Source of the DNA: UBA1756 sp045627805
GTDB taxonomy: Bacteria > Bacteroidota > Bacteroidia > Bacteroidales > WCHB1-69
Direction: 5' to 3'
Length of the DNA stretch: 12,251 bases
Assembly: GCA_045627805.1 (NCBI GenBank)
Contig: JAZQOJ010000207.1
Location: 1-12,251, forward strand
A program made the position numbers and the translations under genes. Positions 1 through 6,398 of this stretch are shown piece by piece; the stretch's first letter is position 1, and every line of letters begins with the position of its first letter. The notes beneath the pieces are model-generated. The model was not told the DNA's origin, did not search any database, and was given only the letters and a program-made list of their open reading frames with translations.

Positions 1-1
1 A

Positions 2-29
2 CAGTGATCAGTGATTAGTGAACAGTGAT
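2..29. repeat. Heptamer tandem array (CAGTGAT/TAGTGAA)
   Basis: Four uninterrupted 7-bp units read CAGTGAT, CAGTGAT, TAGTGAA, CAGTGAT. The same order recurs in copy 2 at 4714-4748 with one more leading TAGTGAA unit, so the array probably continues left of base 1. The function is unknown; it could be slippage-prone spacer DNA or a protein-binding array. Confidence 0.8.
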
Positions 30-116
30 TTGATTAAGGGGAAGTCGCAAGTCTTGTTGATTGATACGCCGAGAATTTTAGGAACTTCAGATAAGGGGAA
101 TTATGAGACGTGGAAA

Positions 117-141
117 CGGTTAACGTCGGTTAAACGGTTAA
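117..141. repeat. Three spaced CGGTTAA motifs
   Basis: CGGTTAA occurs at 117-123, 127-133 and 135-141. Copy 2 has the same three motifs at 4836-4842, 4846-4852 and 4854-4860 with identical spacing (3 nt, then 1 nt). The arrangement resembles iterons or clustered protein sites, but nothing here shows a binding partner. Confidence 0.7.
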
Positions 142-339
142 TGGGATGAATGGACTTAATTGTTGAGAAACGAGAAAGGAGAAACGAGAACTGACGAGAA
201 CAACGAGAACAGGTTTTAGATTTTGTCTGAACAGTGAAATGGATGAATGCTGCCTGCGGCGTGATATAGGAAATGCGCAGGAAATTCTTCTTTTTCTTGC
301 TGTTTCATAATGAAATAACAATAGAAAAGATTGTTTGGC

Positions 340-630
340 TGCGGCCATCAATCGTTTTTCACAATGAAGCGGTTGCGCCGTAGTCACATCCGGGAAGGAT
401 GTGACTACGGCGCAACCCCACATAAGGACGAAGTCCGCGATGTGGGGTGAGCGAGCGTGTGCCAACACCCGGCATCTCGGAGAGATGCTACTAAAAGGTG
501 TCGCACCTCTCCCAGGTGCCTTTCTCCAGTGCTGCTCTCATTCCCCAGATTGCGCTACACTTATCTGGGGTTATAGGAATTCAACCTCTCCGAGGTTGTG
601 CTCGCTGCAAGACAAAATGATGCAGCTCCG
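340..630. mobile_element. Palindrome-array insert (REP/MITE-like) inside repeat copy 1
   Basis: Copy 2 has only 8 nt (5063-5070) where copy 1 carries these roughly 291 nt, so this is a presence/absence segment. It is a dense run of hairpins: 371-391/397-417 (perfect 21-bp stem); 416-423/440-447 enclosing GGAC/GTCC; 472-478/482-488; 496-500/504-508; 543-550/563-570; and 582-588/592-598. The last two read CCCCAGAT...ATCTGGGG and CAACCTC-TCC-GAGGTTG. I see no transposase, clear target-site duplication or terminal inverted repeat. From memory, palindromes of this style are dispersed in Bacteroidota genomes, and REP-like elements are mobilised in trans by RAYT (Y1) transposases, but no such gene is in the window. 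A deletion in copy 2 is the alternative to an insertion in copy 1. Confidence 0.55.
371..417. repeat. Perfect 21-bp inverted repeat with 5-nt loop
   Basis: The arms at 371-391 and 397-417 are exact reverse complements around the loop GGGAA (392-396). The stem is GC-rich and has no following T-tract on either strand, so it is unlikely to be a standard intrinsic terminator. It could extrude as a cruciform, fold in RNA read from either strand, or be the recognition unit of a REP-like element. Confidence 0.9.
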
Positions 631-645
631 TTTTCTTTTATTGAG

Positions 646-679
646 CAACTTTCTTTTTCTCAAGGAAAAAAGAAAGTTG
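646..679. repeat. 13-bp inverted repeat, A/T-rich arms
   Basis: The arms at 646-658 (CAACTTTCTTTTT) and 667-679 are exact reverse complements around an 8-nt loop. Copy 2 lacks this hairpin: the flanking TTTTCTTTTA and AACTGACAAT blocks lie about 10 nt apart there. The arms contain T-runs, so weak termination in either direction is possible but not shown. Confidence 0.8.
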
Positions 680-851
680 AACAGCTGTGAACTGACAATT
701 CGGGACTTACGATGTGTTGAGCGGTTATCCCGCTATGCGGATAATTCCCATTATTGGAAAATATTCTCACAAGTCGAAGTCTTTTCAATCAACAAAACGA
801 AAGAAAAAAACATTTTTTTAGAATAGAAAGAATATTTCTCAAAAAAAATTG

Positions 852-859
852 TATTTTTG
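852..859 (+). promoter_or_regulatory. Putative -7 promoter element for the riboswitch operon
   Basis: TATTTTTG matches the Bacteroidota sigma-ABfr -7 consensus TAnnTTTG exactly and would place transcription start near 865, directly at the 5' edge of the riboswitch. I could not find a convincing -33 TTTG box at the usual spacing, so the call rests on the -7 match and its position. Confidence 0.5.
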
Positions 860-864
860 CCGCC

Positions 865-1030
865 GATTTTATGGTGAGAATTTCCTTGTGAGATTCGAGA
901 GGGAAGCAGGTGAGATTCCTGCACAGTACCCGCTGCTGTAAGTCTCTAAAAACTGCAAGCATCAAGTCACTGTTGTTTACAATGGGAAGGCGCTTGGAGC
1001 GAGACAAGTCAGAAAACCTGCCGTAAGATT
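865..1030 (+). promoter_or_regulatory. Cobalamin (vitamin B12) riboswitch
   Basis: This is an adenosyl/aquo-cobalamin-sensing leader RNA. The conserved core is visible: GGGAAGCAGGTG at 901-912, then the GATTCC, CAGTACCCGC and CTGTAAG blocks to 942; the GTCACTG and AATGGGAAGGCG blocks (966-972, 981-992); and the B12 box AAGTCAGAAAACCTGCC at 1006-1022. The outer stem can form between 869-875 and 1020-1026 with two G-U pairs. It lies in the 5' leader of the T9SS gene at 1145 and, by spacing, also controls the BtuG-like gene at 3057. Known members lower expression when cobalamin is bound. No U-tract terminator follows the aptamer, which favours control of translation, but this is inference. A 5-bp hairpin (1066-1079) and a possible GTGT/ACAC closing stem (1036-1039/1061-1064) lie in the 115-nt stretch before the start codon. 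Confidence 0.95.
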
Positions 1031-1144
1031 TTATAGTGTACAGCTTCGGGAGATAGGCCAACACGGAAGATGATTCTTCAGATTCTTTTAGGTTTCCCCA
1101 AAGCAATGATACGCACGTTGTTTAATTTATTAATTTTCAAAATT

Positions 1145-3031
1145 ATGAAAAAACTATTGTGTTTATTGCTTGTTTCATTCAGTGTCAGTCTTTTTGCTCA
1201 AAACGAGCAGATGAGGCATCAGATGCAGAACCCCATTCCGGTTAAAAACACGCGTGACGTGCCATCGGAAAACATTCAGTTCTGGGTGGGTCAAGGACAT
1301 AGTGAGGTGGTTGCCGTCTTCTTCTTTTGTGGGAATGGCACACCTGGCGGCGTGGCTTACGGCTATCGTTTTGATGGAGTCGCAACCATACAGAACCTTC
1401 TGGACGATATCGCCGCCGCTGATCAGAATTTCACGATAACATACAGCGGTGGTTTCATCAACGATTGCGGCTACAATAATGGAACACTCAATTATTTGAT
1501 TTCAGGTGGAATGATGATGTACACTGTGAATGGTGATTGGGCGAGCGGGATTTCGGATCCGTTGAGCGATGGAGCCTATTTCGAGTTGAGCGAGTGGGGC
1601 GACTGCACACTTCCAACCGACAACATCTATTATCCTGAGGATCCTAATGCTCAGGAAGTTCCAGCAGATGCAGGAATCTCGACCGAAGACATCCTTTATT
1701 GGGTTGGCAATGGGACCCATAGTGCGATTCTGGCTGTCAACTGGTGTGCTCCGGAAATGGCTTTCGCTTGGGGAGTGCATTTCGATGGGGACAGTGCCCT
1801 GGTGGCTGACTTGATGCACACCATCGCCATTTATGACGGCCGTTTCAGTTATGCCGCCAACGGGTCAATGATGAGCGATATTACATTCCAGAATGGCACC
1901 TATGACCTTTCTCTTCAGGGAAGTTGGTGGATGTACAACATCAATGGAATGTCGGCAATGAATGGTTTTATGGATCAATATGTGTATGATGGTGACCTTG
2001 TAAAGTGGGGCGATGAGAGTTGCGGAATTTCCGATGAGTTCTATAATTATATTTGGACGGCTGAAATTCTGCCAGTTTCGCTGCCGAGTCCAGAAGCAAC
2101 TGCTTTTGATGGCGTTGTGGGAACCGAAGGCTGCCAAGCTATCCATTGTGAGAACGAAGCCATTCTGGGTTGGGCCTCCGAATGCACGATTGAACGTGGA
2201 TATCAAGATATTGCATCTCCGACTTTGCTTGCTTCGTTTGGTTCGGAGTCTGCTGGAGTGGGCCCTGCCACTGCTGTCAGCACTGATGCAGTAAGTTTGG
2301 GTGACGGAGGAATCGCCGTCTTGACTTTTAATCAGCCTATTGCCAATGGTACTGGATACGATTTCGCAGTATTTGAAAACTCGCTCAACAATATTTTTTT
2401 GGAACTCGCCTTTGTGGAAGTGAGCTCCGATGGCACTCATTTTTACCGTTTCCCATCGGTTTCCAATACGCCCATTGACGAGCAGATTGACAATGCGGGA
2501 AGTGTGGATGCAACATTGTTGCATAATTTGGCAGGAAAATACTGTGCTGGTTGGGGCACGCCGTTCGATCTTGAAGAATTGGATGGATACAGCAATCTGG
2601 ACATCAACAATGTGACCCACGTGCGCATCGTGGATGCCGTGGGCAGTGTCAATCCGCAGTATGCAACCATTGACAAGAATGGTCACATAGTCAATGATCC
2701 GTACCCCACAAATTTCGCCAGTGGTGGCTTTGACCTTACGGGTGTCGCCATCCTTAATGGCTGGACGCCAAGCCAAGTAAATGAAATGGCTTATCAGAAT
2801 GCAGTGTATGCTTGGCCGAATCCTTGTATGGAACAATGCACTCTCCGTAGTGCTCAAAAAGAGATTCACAAAGTTGAGGTTTTTGATGTGAATGGCAAGA
2901 TGATTTATAGTGCAAATAATGTCCTACAATCATACTTGTTAAATACATCTGATTGGAAATCAGGAGTATACGCTTTTAGAATCTATTTTGCTGATGGAAG
3001 TGTTTCTTATCAGAAAGTGGTGAAAATGTAA
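1145..3031 (+). CDS. T9SS-sorted surface protein with two tandem domains, under B12 riboswitch control
   Basis: The 628-residue product starts with a Sec signal peptide, MKKLLCLLLVSFSVSLFA, with likely cleavage before QNEQ. I chose the ATG at 1145 because the in-frame ATG at 1070 would bury the signal behind 25 extra residues in riboswitch leader. Residues about 43-157 and 181-293 are tandem copies of one domain, each with an xxIxxWVGxG start, an A[YW]GxxFDG motif, a GT...MYxxNG block and a closing W-G-D with cysteine. Residues about 320-540 form a separate region containing DFAVFEN and FLELAFVEVSSDG, as in bacterial cell-surface proteins. Residues about 555-628 are a type A T9SS C-terminal sorting domain (WPNPC, VEVFDVNGK, GVYAFRI, QKVVKM), so it should cross the outer membrane by T9SS and be anchored or released at the surface. 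The riboswitch suggests a role in corrinoid capture. I cannot say whether it resembles BtuH or binds cobalamin. The next gene starts 25 nt later. Confidence 0.88.
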   Translation: MKKLLCLLLVSFSVSLFAQNEQMRHQMQNPIPVKNTRDVPSENIQFWVGQGHSEVVAVFFFCGNGTPGGVAYGYRFDGVATIQNLLDDIAAADQNFTITYSGGFINDCGYNNGTLNYLISGGMMMYTVNGDWASGISDPLSDGAYFELSEWGDCTLPTDNIYYPEDPNAQEVPADAGISTEDILYWVGNGTHSAILAVNWCAPEMAFAWGVHFDGDSALVADLMHTIAIYDGRFSYAANGSMMSDITFQNGTYDLSLQGSWWMYNINGMSAMNGFMDQYVYDGDLVKWGDESCGISDEFYNYIWTAEILPVSLPSPEATAFDGVVGTEGCQAIHCENEAILGWASECTIERGYQDIASPTLLASFGSESAGVGPATAVSTDAVSLGDGGIAVLTFNQPIANGTGYDFAVFENSLNNIFLELAFVEVSSDGTHFYRFPSVSNTPIDEQIDNAGSVDATLLHNLAGKYCAGWGTPFDLEELDGYSNLDINNVTHVRIVDAVGSVNPQYATIDKNGHIVNDPYPTNFASGGFDLTGVAILNGWTPSQVNEMAYQNAVYAWPNPCMEQCTLRSAQKEIHKVEVFDVNGKMIYSANNVLQSYLLNTSDWKSGVYAFRIYFADGSVSYQKVVKM

Positions 3032-3056
3032 TGGAAATGTCTTCAATTGCGAACAA

Positions 3057-4112
3057 ATGAAAAGAAACAGACTGGCGATTTATGGAGTGATTGTTTTATT
3101 GACTTTGCTGTGTGCAGGTTGCAAAGACCCAATGCCACCAGAATTACCCGTCGTTGCCTTAGAAGATGGTTTTTTCGTGTTGAATGAAGGATTATGGCAG
3201 ATGAACAATTCCACGCTGTCGTTCGTGCCGTTCAACGGCGAAGTGCGGGATGACGTGTTCTTGGCGGCCAACCGGCGCGGACTGGGCGATACGGGAACCG
3301 ATTTGGCGCAGTATGGCGGTAAAATTTATGTGGTTGTAAACGTTTCGGAAACCGTTGAGATTATGGATCGCAATGCGGTTTCGCTGACGCAAATCCGGCT
3401 GCCCGGAAAGCAGCCCCGCAAAATCGCGTTCGAGCAGCAATATGCCTATGTGAGTTGTTACGATGGCTCTGTGCTCCAGATTGATACCGCCACTATGAAG
3501 GTGACTGCCACTCGTCAGGCGGGCCGCAATCCCGACGCGGTTTGCGTGTGCAATCACAAACTCTATGTCGCCAATTCCGGAGGCCTTGATTATCCCAATT
3601 ACGACAACACGGTCTCGGTGTTCGATTTGGAAGATTTTTCTCTGCTGAAAACCATTACGGTGGTGTGCAACCCGATGCGGATGAAATGCGACGATTTCGG
3701 CGATGTCTATCTCCTTTCAAGCGGCAATTATGGCGATGTCGCGCCCGCTTTCCAGCGCATCGACTCCCGCACCGACGAGGTGGTGCAGACTTTCGACTTC
3801 GGGGTCACCAATTTCGACATCGCAGGCAATTTTTGCTATTTCTATAATTACGATTATGCTACGATGCAATCGGAGGTGAAAGTACTCAATGTGCAGACGG
3901 AAGAAATTGTGAACCAGCAATTTATTACTGACGGAACCACTATTGAAACACCTTACGGAATTGCCGTCTCGCCCGACGGAAGCTGGGTTGTGCTTACCGA
4001 TGCGGGCAACTACACCACCAACGGCGATGTGTACATATATGACAAAACGGGTCGATGCCAGCTGAAAAGAGAGGTAGGCATCAACCCGTCGGTAGTGATG
4101 TTTGCGCGTTAA
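3057..4112 (+). CDS. BtuG-like surface lipoprotein, YncE/DUF5074-type beta-propeller
   Basis: The 351-residue product is a predicted outer-membrane lipoprotein. A hydrophobic signal (residues 6-20) ends in LLCAGC with the lipidated cysteine at 22. The next residues, KDP, resemble the Lys-acidic surface-export signal of Bacteroidota lipoproteins. The mature part shows repeated YncE/DUF5074-type propeller strands: FFVLNEGLWQMNNSTLSF near 39-56, GGKIYVVVNVSETVEIMD near 87-104, KLYVANSGG near 168-176, and a closing TPYGIAVSPDGSWVVLTDAG near 298-317. Proteins of this type next to cobalamin riboswitches include BtuG, which binds cobalamin very tightly outside the cell and hands it to the TonB-dependent transporter BtuB. 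Cotranscription with the upstream T9SS gene is likely (25-nt gap). No btuB follows; the next gene is convergent. Function by homology and context is likely, but the ligand is not proven; a generic YncE-like lipoprotein is the alternative. Confidence 0.82.
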   Translation: MKRNRLAIYGVIVLLTLLCAGCKDPMPPELPVVALEDGFFVLNEGLWQMNNSTLSFVPFNGEVRDDVFLAANRRGLGDTGTDLAQYGGKIYVVVNVSETVEIMDRNAVSLTQIRLPGKQPRKIAFEQQYAYVSCYDGSVLQIDTATMKVTATRQAGRNPDAVCVCNHKLYVANSGGLDYPNYDNTVSVFDLEDFSLLKTITVVCNPMRMKCDDFGDVYLLSSGNYGDVAPAFQRIDSRTDEVVQTFDFGVTNFDIAGNFCYFYNYDYATMQSEVKVLNVQTEEIVNQQFITDGTTIETPYGIAVSPDGSWVVLTDAGNYTTNGDVYIYDKTGRCQLKREVGINPSVVMFAR

Positions 4113-4114
4113 AC

Positions 4115-4543
4115 TTAGTCGTCGATGCGGAGAAATTTCCCGTCTTTGTCGAATTCCAAATCAAGCCCATTGTTCAATTGCACGTCGTACTTGCGGTTGT
4201 CTTTGGCAATTTCAACGATGTAATTGTTGGTATAATGGGATCTCACGTGATTTTGGATGGCGGGCGGCACGATGCTTACCGGCACGGTGTCGTTAAGGCA
4301 GTCAACCTCTTCCCAGTTGCCTTTTTTGTCGAAATCTACTTTGTATCCGTTCTCAAAAAGCACGTCGAACGAGTCGTTGTCAGCCATAATGACTGATACT
4401 TTCAACTGTGAAAAATGTGCTTTGATGAATTGTTGTGCAGTTTGCGGAAGTTGGTCGATGGTGATGGGATGGTCTTTCACACAGGCATTGGAAGTTACTG
4501 CAAATAAGAAACTTAAAGATAATAATACAATAAATTTTTTCAT
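4115..4543 (-). CDS. PepSY-like (DUF2874-type) secreted protein with two repeats
   Basis: The 142-residue product begins MKKFIVLLSLSFLFAVTSNA, a Sec signal peptide. I chose the ATG at 4543 over the in-frame one at 4633 because it starts exactly at the signal and lies about 90 nt after a promoter-like motif. A cysteine follows the probable cleavage site, but SNAC lacks the usual lipobox leucine, so lipidation is doubtful. Two repeats follow, about 36-87 and 91-142. Each has a proline-led amphipathic helix (LPQTAQQFIKAHF; VPPAIQNHVRSHY), then the strand pattern [YF]DV-x-[FL]-x-NG-x(2)-[VL]-x-FD-K-x-G. This is the PepSY-like pattern of small Bacteroidota periplasmic proteins, whose role is unknown or thought to be inhibition of proteases or other enzymes. 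Its stop lies 2 nt from the stop of the convergent BtuG-like gene. Confidence 0.8.
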   Translation of the reverse strand: MKKFIVLLSLSFLFAVTSNACVKDHPITIDQLPQTAQQFIKAHFSQLKVSVIMADNDSFDVLFENGYKVDFDKKGNWEEVDCLNDTVPVSIVPPAIQNHVRSHYTNNYIVEIAKDNRKYDVQLNNGLDLEFDKDGKFLRIDD

Positions 4544-4635
4544 AGTTTCAAAAGGACTTTGTATGAATAATGAATCAATGTTTTGATTTTTCGTGCTTCC
4601 GCAAAGTCCGTCAACGGAATCTTGAAAAATCAATG

Positions 4636-4643
4636 CAAAAATA
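4636..4643 (-). promoter_or_regulatory. Putative -7 promoter element of the PepSY-like gene
   Basis: The minus strand reads TATTTTTG, an exact TAnnTTTG match and the same octamer as at 852-859. Transcription would start near 4630, leaving a leader of about 87 nt. I see no good -33 box. Confidence 0.4.
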
Positions 4644-4713
4644 CTATTTTTTCCTGAAATGTCATACCATTTAATACATTACGGAATTGTCCCTTTTATT
4701 TTGTAAATGATAT

Positions 4714-4748
4714 TAGTGAACAGTGATCAGTGATTAGTGAACAGTGAT
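4714..4748. repeat. Heptamer tandem array, five units
   Basis: The units read TAGTGAA, CAGTGAT, CAGTGAT, TAGTGAA, CAGTGAT without gaps. The order matches the array at the start of the window, so it predates the duplication of the whole repeat. Confidence 0.8.
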
Positions 4749-5155
4749 TTGATTAAGGGGAAGTCGCAAGTCTTGTTGATTGATACACCGAAAATTTTAG
4801 GAACTTCAGATAAGGGGAATGATGAGACGTGGAAACGGTTAACGTCGGTTAAACGGTTAATTGGATGAATGGCTTAATTGTTGAGAAACGATAACTGAAA
4901 GTTGAGAACTGAGGTTTTGGATTTTGTCTGAACAGTGAAATGGACGAATGCCGCCTGCGGCGTGAAATAGGAAATGCGCAGGAAATTTCGAGGAAATGAT
5001 CAGGAAATTTTTCTTTTTCTTACTGTTTCATAATGAAATAACAATGGAAAAGATTGTCTGGCAAAGCGAGTTTTCTTTTAATAAGCTGTAAACTGACAAT
5101 CAGTGTGTTGCGATATGTTGAGAGGATATTCCGCTATGCGGATAATTCCCCTTAT
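4714..5155. repeat. Long non-coding direct repeat, copy 2
   Basis: This copy matches 1-754 without the two hairpin-bearing segments, so it is about 440 nt long. It opens with a five-unit heptamer array (4714-4748), carries the three CGGTTAA motifs (4836-4860), and ends in the CCGC-TAT-GCGG hairpin (about 5128-5142) followed by ATAATTCCC, after which the copies diverge. It has a small local expansion of its own: three [CG]AGGAAAT units at 11-bp spacing near 4978-5010, where copy 1 has one. No gene is credible in it. It fills most of the space between the PepSY-like gene and the dnaN terminator. Confidence 0.85.
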
Positions 5156-5198
5156 CAGAAGATCTTTAAAAATCAGCAAGACTATAATGGATAATTCC

Positions 5199-5233
5199 AA
5201 AAATAAAAAGCGGATGCCAAAAGGTATCCGCTT
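5199..5233 (-). terminator. Intrinsic terminator of dnaN
   Basis: On the minus strand an 11-bp stem (5233-5223 with 5218-5208, one G-U type pair, loop TTTT) is followed at once by TTTTTATTTTT (5209-5199). It starts 25 nt after the dnaN stop and should end the whole leftward transcript. Confidence 0.85.
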
Positions 5234-5258
5234 CGTTATAGAGTTTGTGTTGACAAAA

Positions 5259-6398
5259 TTAGTTGTTCAACATAACGGGCATAATCAGCATAAGCAGATT
5301 TTCGGGGTCGTCTTCCTTCTGATCGACGGGGTAGAGGATAGCGGCGCGGTTGGGTTGTGACATTTCGAGCTGCACCTCGGTTGCGTCGATGTTTTCCAGG
5401 ATTTCGCGGAGGAATCGTGAGTTGAAACCGATTTCCATCGGTTCGCCAGCGTAGGTGCCCACGATGGTTTCCTTTGCGTTGCTTGCGTAGTCGATGTCTT
5501 CAGCGGAAATGCTTGCGCTTTCGTCGGAGAGTGACACGCGGATCTGGTAGGTTGACTGGTTGGCGTAGTTGCTCACGCGGCGGATGGCCAGCAGGAACGC
5601 ATCGCGCGAAACGACGAAGGTCTTGTCGCTGTTGCTCGGAATAACCGCTCTGTAATTAGGATAGTTTCCTTCTTTCAGCGACGAATAGAGCACGATATTG
5701 CCGAAACTGAAACGGATGTAATTGGTTTCAGCGGAGTAGTCCACGCGAACTTTTTCAGTAGAACCTGCGATGACATTCTTTAATTGCTGAAGCGGTTTCT
5801 TGGGCAGCGTGAAGCTTGTGGGCGACGTGGTTTGTACGGCCGTGCTTCTGTATTTTACCAGTTTGTGGGCATCAGTGGCCACAAAGGTGATGTTGTCTTC
5901 GTTCAATTCGCAGAAGACCCCCATCATATTGGGACGCAATTCATCATTGCCAGTGGCAAACAGCGTTTTGGAAATCGCTTTGTGCAAAATGTTGGCCTCG
6001 ATTTCAAAACTGCTGCTGTCGCCCAGCTGTTTGATGGCGGGATACTCGTTTCCGGAGAAACAATGTCCGTTGTATTCGCCGTCGGCTGCTGAGAATTTCA
6101 GCATTGTCTTGTCTCCGTCTTCAATAGTGCTGAACACGATCGGAATCTCTGACATCAGCTTCAAGGTGTCTAACAATGTTTTGGAAGGAACCGCGATGGA
6201 ACCTTCGCCATCCACATTGTTTAACTCAATCACAGCGCTCATCGTACAATCTAAGTCGGAGGCCGTTACTGTGAGCTGGTTGCCCTGAATGGTGAACAAA
6301 AAGTTGTCCAGAATGGGCATCGTGTTGTTCGTACTCAAAACTCCGCTGATGGCGCTGAGGTTTTTGTACAGTTCATTGCGTGAAACAATAAATTTCAT
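5259..6398 (-). CDS. dnaN: DNA polymerase III sliding clamp (beta subunit)
   Basis: The 379-residue product is the ring-shaped processivity clamp that tethers the replicative polymerase and repair proteins to DNA. It has the family length and all three clamp domains (about 1-120, 121-245, 246-379). It opens with MKFIVSRNELYKNLSAISGVL, contains SDLDCTM in domain I, FVATDAHKLVKYRS and LPKKPLQQLKNV in domain II, and ends LLMLIMPVMLNN, the conserved end that lines the peptide-binding pocket. Upstream, a 216-nt gap separates it from rodA. Downstream come a strong terminator and repeat copy 2, not another gene. As far as I recall, in Bacteroides dnaN is followed by an exonuclease gene and coaBC; that neighbourhood is absent here. 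Nothing suggests damage. Confidence 0.98.
   Translation of the reverse strand: MKFIVSRNELYKNLSAISGVLSTNNTMPILDNFLFTIQGNQLTVTASDLDCTMSAVIELNNVDGEGSIAVPSKTLLDTLKLMSEIPIVFSTIEDGDKTMLKFSAADGEYNGHCFSGNEYPAIKQLGDSSSFEIEANILHKAISKTLFATGNDELRPNMMGVFCELNEDNITFVATDAHKLVKYRSTAVQTTSPTSFTLPKKPLQQLKNVIAGSTEKVRVDYSAETNYIRFSFGNIVLYSSLKEGNYPNYRAVIPSNSDKTFVVSRDAFLLAIRRVSNYANQSTYQIRVSLSDESASISAEDIDYASNAKETIVGTYAGEPMEIGFNSRFLREILENIDATEVQLEMSQPNRAAILYPVDQKEDDPENLLMLIMPVMLNN

Larger units (their letters stand above)
1..754. repeat. Long non-coding direct repeat, copy 1 (may extend left of the window)
   Basis: This stretch matches copy 2 at 4720-5155 in the same orientation. The first 150 nt align without gaps at an offset of 4719 and I count about four substitutions. 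Later blocks (about 216-339, 631-640 and 681-754) also match, but copy 1 has two extra segments, 340-630 and a hairpin near 641-680, that copy 2 lacks. It contains a heptamer array (2-29), three spaced CGGTTAA motifs (117-141), a GAGAA-rich tract (about 168-215) and a conserved CCGC-TAT-GCGG hairpin near its right end (725-743). I see no credible gene: the two open frames here (130-468 minus, 401-826 plus) run through repeat and palindrome sequence and have no recognisable protein features. The right end lies about 100 nt before the riboswitch promoter. Confidence 0.85.

Noticed and set aside
371..417. Intrinsic terminator
   Set aside because: The stem is strong but neither side is followed by a T-tract, and no gene ends nearby.
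130..468. Open frame of 112 codons on the minus strand
   Set aside because: It lies wholly in repeat and palindrome DNA and is not kept in copy 2, which has indels relative to copy 1 there.
1..754. CRISPR array from the short tandem units
   Set aside because: The 7-bp units are contiguous, with no unique spacers of CRISPR length and no cas genes.
401..826. Open frame of 141 codons on the plus strand
   Set aside because: It runs through the palindrome array, the A/T hairpin and the end of the repeat; the translation has no domain-like pattern, and copy 2 does not preserve the frame.
1070..1144. Upstream in-frame start for the T9SS gene
   Set aside because: It would add 25 residues before an ideal signal peptide and lies in a leader hairpin; the ATG at 1145 is better. 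Kept only as a question about leader translation.
1865..2869. Long minus-strand open frame (334 codons)
   Set aside because: It is antisense to the T9SS protein, which has a signal peptide, internal repeats and a sorting domain; the antisense translation shows none of these.
4544..4633. N-terminal extension of the PepSY-like protein
   Set aside because: The 30 extra residues precede a typical Sec signal peptide and overlap the likely leader and promoter region.
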